Of a stretch of DNA of 64,000 nucleotides, positions 60,498 through 64,000 are shown one piece after another. Source of the stretch: Cymbidium sinense (lineage: Eukaryota > Streptophyta > Magnoliopsida > Asparagales > Orchidaceae); contig CM038215.1 of the NCBI GenBank assembly GCA_021442155.1, forward strand, positions 210,546,982 through 210,610,981, given 5' to 3'. Numbering within the stretch: the first letter of the stretch is position 1; each line of letters begins with the position of its first letter. The position numbers were made by a program, and so were the translations under genes. The notes beneath the pieces were generated by a model. That model was not told the DNA's origin, did no database searches, and was given only the letters and a program-made list of their open reading frames with translations.

Positions 60498-63093
60498 GGT
60501 TGAATTAGGTGTGTAAATAATTTTCAAATTAAAACTTAAGATTCTATGTTTTATAGAAAGTTAGTTACAAAAAGTATATGAATGATTATAATTAAAGATC
60601 AAAGAAGCCGGTCAAGCTAAATGTAGAAAAAATATAATGCAGACAAGTAAAGATAGGCGGCACAAAAATTTTTAAGTGGTTCAATCAAACCTCAAAAACT
60701 GCTCTACATCTATGCTTAATCACCATGACTAGGAATTCACTAATCAAAATGAGATTACAACCACTCTCCCATACTTTTATACACCAAGTAGAACCTCAAC
60801 TCTATACTTTTCTACACTGGGCAAGTACAATCCCAACATTATACTTTCCTACAATAGGAAAGTACAACCCTAACAATGTTCAAAAGAACAAGAAAAAGAA
60901 AATTACTATTTTAATATCTAACTCTCAAATTTAAAATATTTTTCACTAAAACCCACTAAATAATATTAAGATAAATAAGAAGGAAGAATATTGGGCTTAT
61001 ATTTGTGTTTTATGAAAGTAAATTACTTTGAAAATATCTTTAACACAAAGTCCATGAATGAAGTGAGATTTTTAAAACACTACACAAAATGATTTGCAAA
61101 GATCTTAAATGAAAACCATGTAAGCCAATATTTGGTAAAAAACTTTTATGTTTTCACTTCAATCAAACCACAAGCAAAAACTTTTAAATCACTTAAAGAT
61201 GAATAAAAAATAAGAGGAACTTTAACAATAAAGCACATGAGTCCTTTCATTCAAATCAAACTAATTAAACCAATAATTCAAATTATTGAAATTTAAACAA
61301 AATTCTTACTTAGGTCTATATGAATGAATGCAAGCAATCAAACCAATGACTTGAAGTGAACTTTTCGAGGCTTGAAAATTTTTTGAATATAATCTCCACT
61401 TAGATATAGATGAAGTTAAGAAGAGAGGAGATGAACTTAACAACTTGTTCTTCAAGCATTCTCCAAGGTAGCTCTCGGCCAAAGTGAAAGCAATCAAGAG
61501 AGAAGAGATTTTGCACAATGGATCTAAGCCTCACTCCAACAATGCAACTAGCAAAGAGGTTAGCCAAAGTGGAGAGGATTAAGAAGAAAAATAGCTGAGA
61601 CAACCTCTTTAAATAGACCATGATCCAACGAAAGTTTGACCAAGGCATGAAGGAAAGATAAAGGAAAGCCAATATGGAAATAATTTGATTTCAAATAATG
61701 AACATATGTAAAATAAATTCAAAGTAGAATGACTAAAATTTGGCCAAGAGGGATATAAGAGAAAAAATATTTAGCACATGGAAATATTTTGAATTAAAAT
61801 AAATTTTGAATTAGTGTGCTCGACCAAGGCTAAGAGAAGAAAAATAGATTAATGCAATTAACATAAATGAATCAACTCCATTTAATGGAAATAATCTTGT
61901 ATAGAGAGGATTTAAAATAATTCAATATAAATTTAATTTAAATAGGTCAATAGCATGGGCTAACCCATCATATTTGAAAAGGGGATTCAATCATGATTAA
62001 TGCAAATAATATGAGATATAAATTTAACTAAATTGATTAGAATGAAAAAGGGCTAGATTGAAAATTAAAATCAAGGAAAATTAATTAAATAGGTAAGAGG
62101 GATTTTTGGCCAATATACATGGTTCCAACTTCAATTAATAAAATAAATCACTTGTGAATTATGGAAAATTAAATTAAATTTTTTTTGAATCATTTACATA
62201 AGTTAAATCAATTAAAATTTGATAAATATGAGTTTGGCCAAATAATTCCTAAAATGGAAAAACTATTTTGAAAAATACACTTAATTCAAGATACAATTGT
62301 ATTTGAATTTAGATTGAATTAGATTAATTTAAATAAACTTAAATATAATTAATAAAATACATTATGGGTCGACCACATCATGCCATGAGAAGATATAAGT
62401 CATTTGGAAACAAATCATGGCAAAAGCAATTTAAATTTCAAAAATACTTAAAATTCAAATATCAAATAAATATGAACTTAAAATTTCAATAAATAGGTGA
62501 AAATAATATGAAAATAATTTAAATAAATTCCATAAGATTTCTCAGCAAAAATCCATAAAATTCTAAGTCAAAACAAAATTAGAGAGATTATTAATGGGAG
62601 AGAGAAAAATGATAATTTAAATAATATATGTATAAGTTAATTCTCATGATAAAAATAAATAGATTATTTGTAAGGCCAAGCATGAAAATAACTTAATAAT
62701 ATGTGAAATAAATACAACACACTTTAAAAAAGTAATGGAAAAGGCTTAATGTCATATAAGAACTCAAATTATCCAAAAATAATAATTCCAAGAATAATTG
62801 AAAATATAATGCAAATAAAATATAAAAAATGCAAAAATTTCAAATTAATGATATGTAAATATTTAAACCATTATTTTTATTTGCTTGAGCTCTTATTTAT
62901 CTTATTATTGTAAACCTTAGGAAGATTCCTAAACTACCTTAGTCTAGCTAATCTTGACTTTCCAAATATAACTGAGCATGGCGAGTCTGGTTAGCTTCTT
63001 CAAATATTTTAAATAAAATGTTAGTTATATCCAATTATGTATTTGTTGTCATTAAAATAAACTACATGAACAACAGGGCTAATGAAGTTAATA
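60498..63093 (-). repeat. Copia-type 3' LTR
   Basis: About 2.6 kb, homologous to the LTR at 48062-53876. The right end GTTAATA is followed by a pyrimidine run (CTTTCCCTTTCTTA), a polypurine tract on the element strand. Near 60745-60875 four 30-35 bp units each form a short stem (for example TACTTTCCTA, CAA, TAGGAAAGTA). A minus-strand TATA-like CTATTTAAAG lies at 61609-61620. Confidence 0.65.
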
Positions 63094-63112
63094 ATCTTTC
63101 CCTTTCTTATGA
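63094..63112 (-). other. Polypurine tract of the copia element
   Basis: The minus strand reads TAAGAAAGGGAAAGAT just before the LTR start, where plus-strand DNA synthesis would begin. A matching TAAAAGAAAG lies at 53877-53886. Confidence 0.5.
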
Positions 63113-63379
63113 TGACAAACATATGTTGATAGTATTTAGAGATGAAAGTGCAAAGTGCCCTTTAATCATCTCTTAAGCAAAATGCATTTAAGTGTCATAA
63201 ATTTCACAAGTAAAGGCTAAACAAGCTACAATTAAGATGAAATGATACATATAGCAAAGTAAAATCAAGTAGCCAAGTAAATGTAATGACAACAAAACAA
63301 AATAGCTCTTCCTAAATCTATACATATTTTTTTTATTTTGAAGAAAAATAATTGAAAACAAAATTTAAAAAATTATTTG

Positions 63380-64000
63380 AAACAACAACATACATATATC
63401 ACCCCCTTTTGGTGGCATCAAAAAATATAAAAACATAAAATATACTAAAAAAATTTATTTAAATAGATAGATCTAACATGTTAAGCGTATGTCTTAAGAT
63501 AAAAAACCATTCTTTAGGTAAAGGTTTCATAAAAATATAAGCAATGTAAATTAGTACTAATAAATTCAGCATTAACATCACATTTACAAACATGATCTCT
63601 AATAAAGTTGTGTCTAATCTCAATATGTTTGGTCCATGAGAACTTAATAGGATTTTTAGTTAAAAAAATAACACTAGTGTTGTCACATCTAAGAGGAATG
63701 TGTTCTAGCCTAATGCTAAAGTCTTCTAATCATTGCTTTAATCAATGAATTTGAGCAACACAACTTCTAATGGCTATATACTCAGCTTGAGTAGTAAAAA
63801 TAGATTTTTGTTTCGCAGAAGACAAAAATAAAAGACATGATCTTAAAAATTGACATGTACTTGATGTGTTTTTCCTATCTATTTTGCATCTTGCAAAGGC
63901 AGCATTAGAATAAGCAACCAAATCACATGATAGGAAATTCTTAGGATGCCATAAATCTAATCTAGAAGTGCCAATCAAATAATGAAATATACGCTTGACT
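63380..64000 (-). pseudogene. Ty1-copia RNase H, C-terminal part of pol (cut by window end)
   Basis: The frame 63742-63978 reads LVAYSNAAFARCKIDRKNTS, then SSAKQKSIFTTQAEYIAIRS. This matches the copia RNase H text YSDADFAGCK.DRKSTSG and AEAEYIA. The first catalytic Asp is Asn and the Gly is Arg, so activity is lost. Further along (63.5-63.73 kb) another frame gives CDNTSVIFLTKNPIKFSWTK and HIEIRHNF, then the KPLPKEWF-like end. Around 63400 the sense strand has GATGCCACCAAAAGGGGG, a hallmark near the end of SIRE-like copia elements (family knowledge). The rest of pol lies beyond base 64000. Confidence 0.85.

Overview
This window is AT-rich plant nuclear DNA. It is built almost entirely of decayed retrotransposons, with one broken host-type gene fragment. 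No intact protein-coding gene, tRNA, rRNA, bacterial operon or CRISPR array is visible. Plant origin is supported by Tat/Ogre-like Ty3-gypsy polyprotein fragments, a Ty1-copia RNase H fragment, an RTE-type LINE with a plant-style 3' end, and a DUF247 remnant, a family largely restricted to plants. The species cannot be fixed from the sequence.

Layout. (1) 1-22626: a giant gypsy element on the minus strand. It has the inner 549 bp of its 3' LTR, a 14.6 kb internal region, a candidate primer-binding site at 15133-15150 and a roughly 7.5 kb 5' LTR (15162-22626). Along the sense strand come a long hairpin-rich leader, an upstream ORF remnant, gag, a CCHC-like knuckle, protease, RT, RNase H, integrase and a non-coding repeat region. 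(2) 22627-35803: a second member of the same family, same strand, cut off inside RNase H exactly where the LTR of element 1 ends. It runs up through RT, protease and gag to its own PBS (29413-29430) and LTR (29441-35803). (3) 35804-45721: a third, more diverged member with about 4.2 kb of non-coding interior, a PBS remnant and an LTR (about 40041-45721). (4) 45722-48061: unassigned AT-rich DNA with a (TTA)n tract. (5) 48062-53876: a copia-type LTR split by a nearly full-length RTE LINE (50292-53410) flanked by an 18-bp target-site duplication. (6) 54.3-56.3 kb: a broken DUF247-like gene containing an inverted duplication and a 62-bp near-perfect foldback. (7) 56.3-59.4 kb: AT-rich DNA with a possible MITE, a (TC)n/(TG)n microsatellite and an inverted gypsy LTR fragment. 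(8) 59375-64000: the 3' end of a minus-strand copia element, with an internally duplicated LTR and a dying RNase H running off the window edge.

How the parts relate. The three gypsy copies share orientation and LTR ends. The simplest history is serial nesting: element 3 is oldest, element 2 sits in element 3, and element 1 sits in the RNase H gene of element 2. The LINE later entered the copia LTR. All reading frames show stops and frameshifts, so nothing here looks autonomous.

The most unusual signal is in the leader of gypsy element 1 (about 13.0-15.05 kb). About 19 successive units each form a stem around a nearly constant 10-nt loop, and the stem arms change together from unit to unit. 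More hairpins of other types continue towards the PBS. This suggests selection on RNA structure in the element's 5' leader. The DUF247 foldback is the second most interesting signal.
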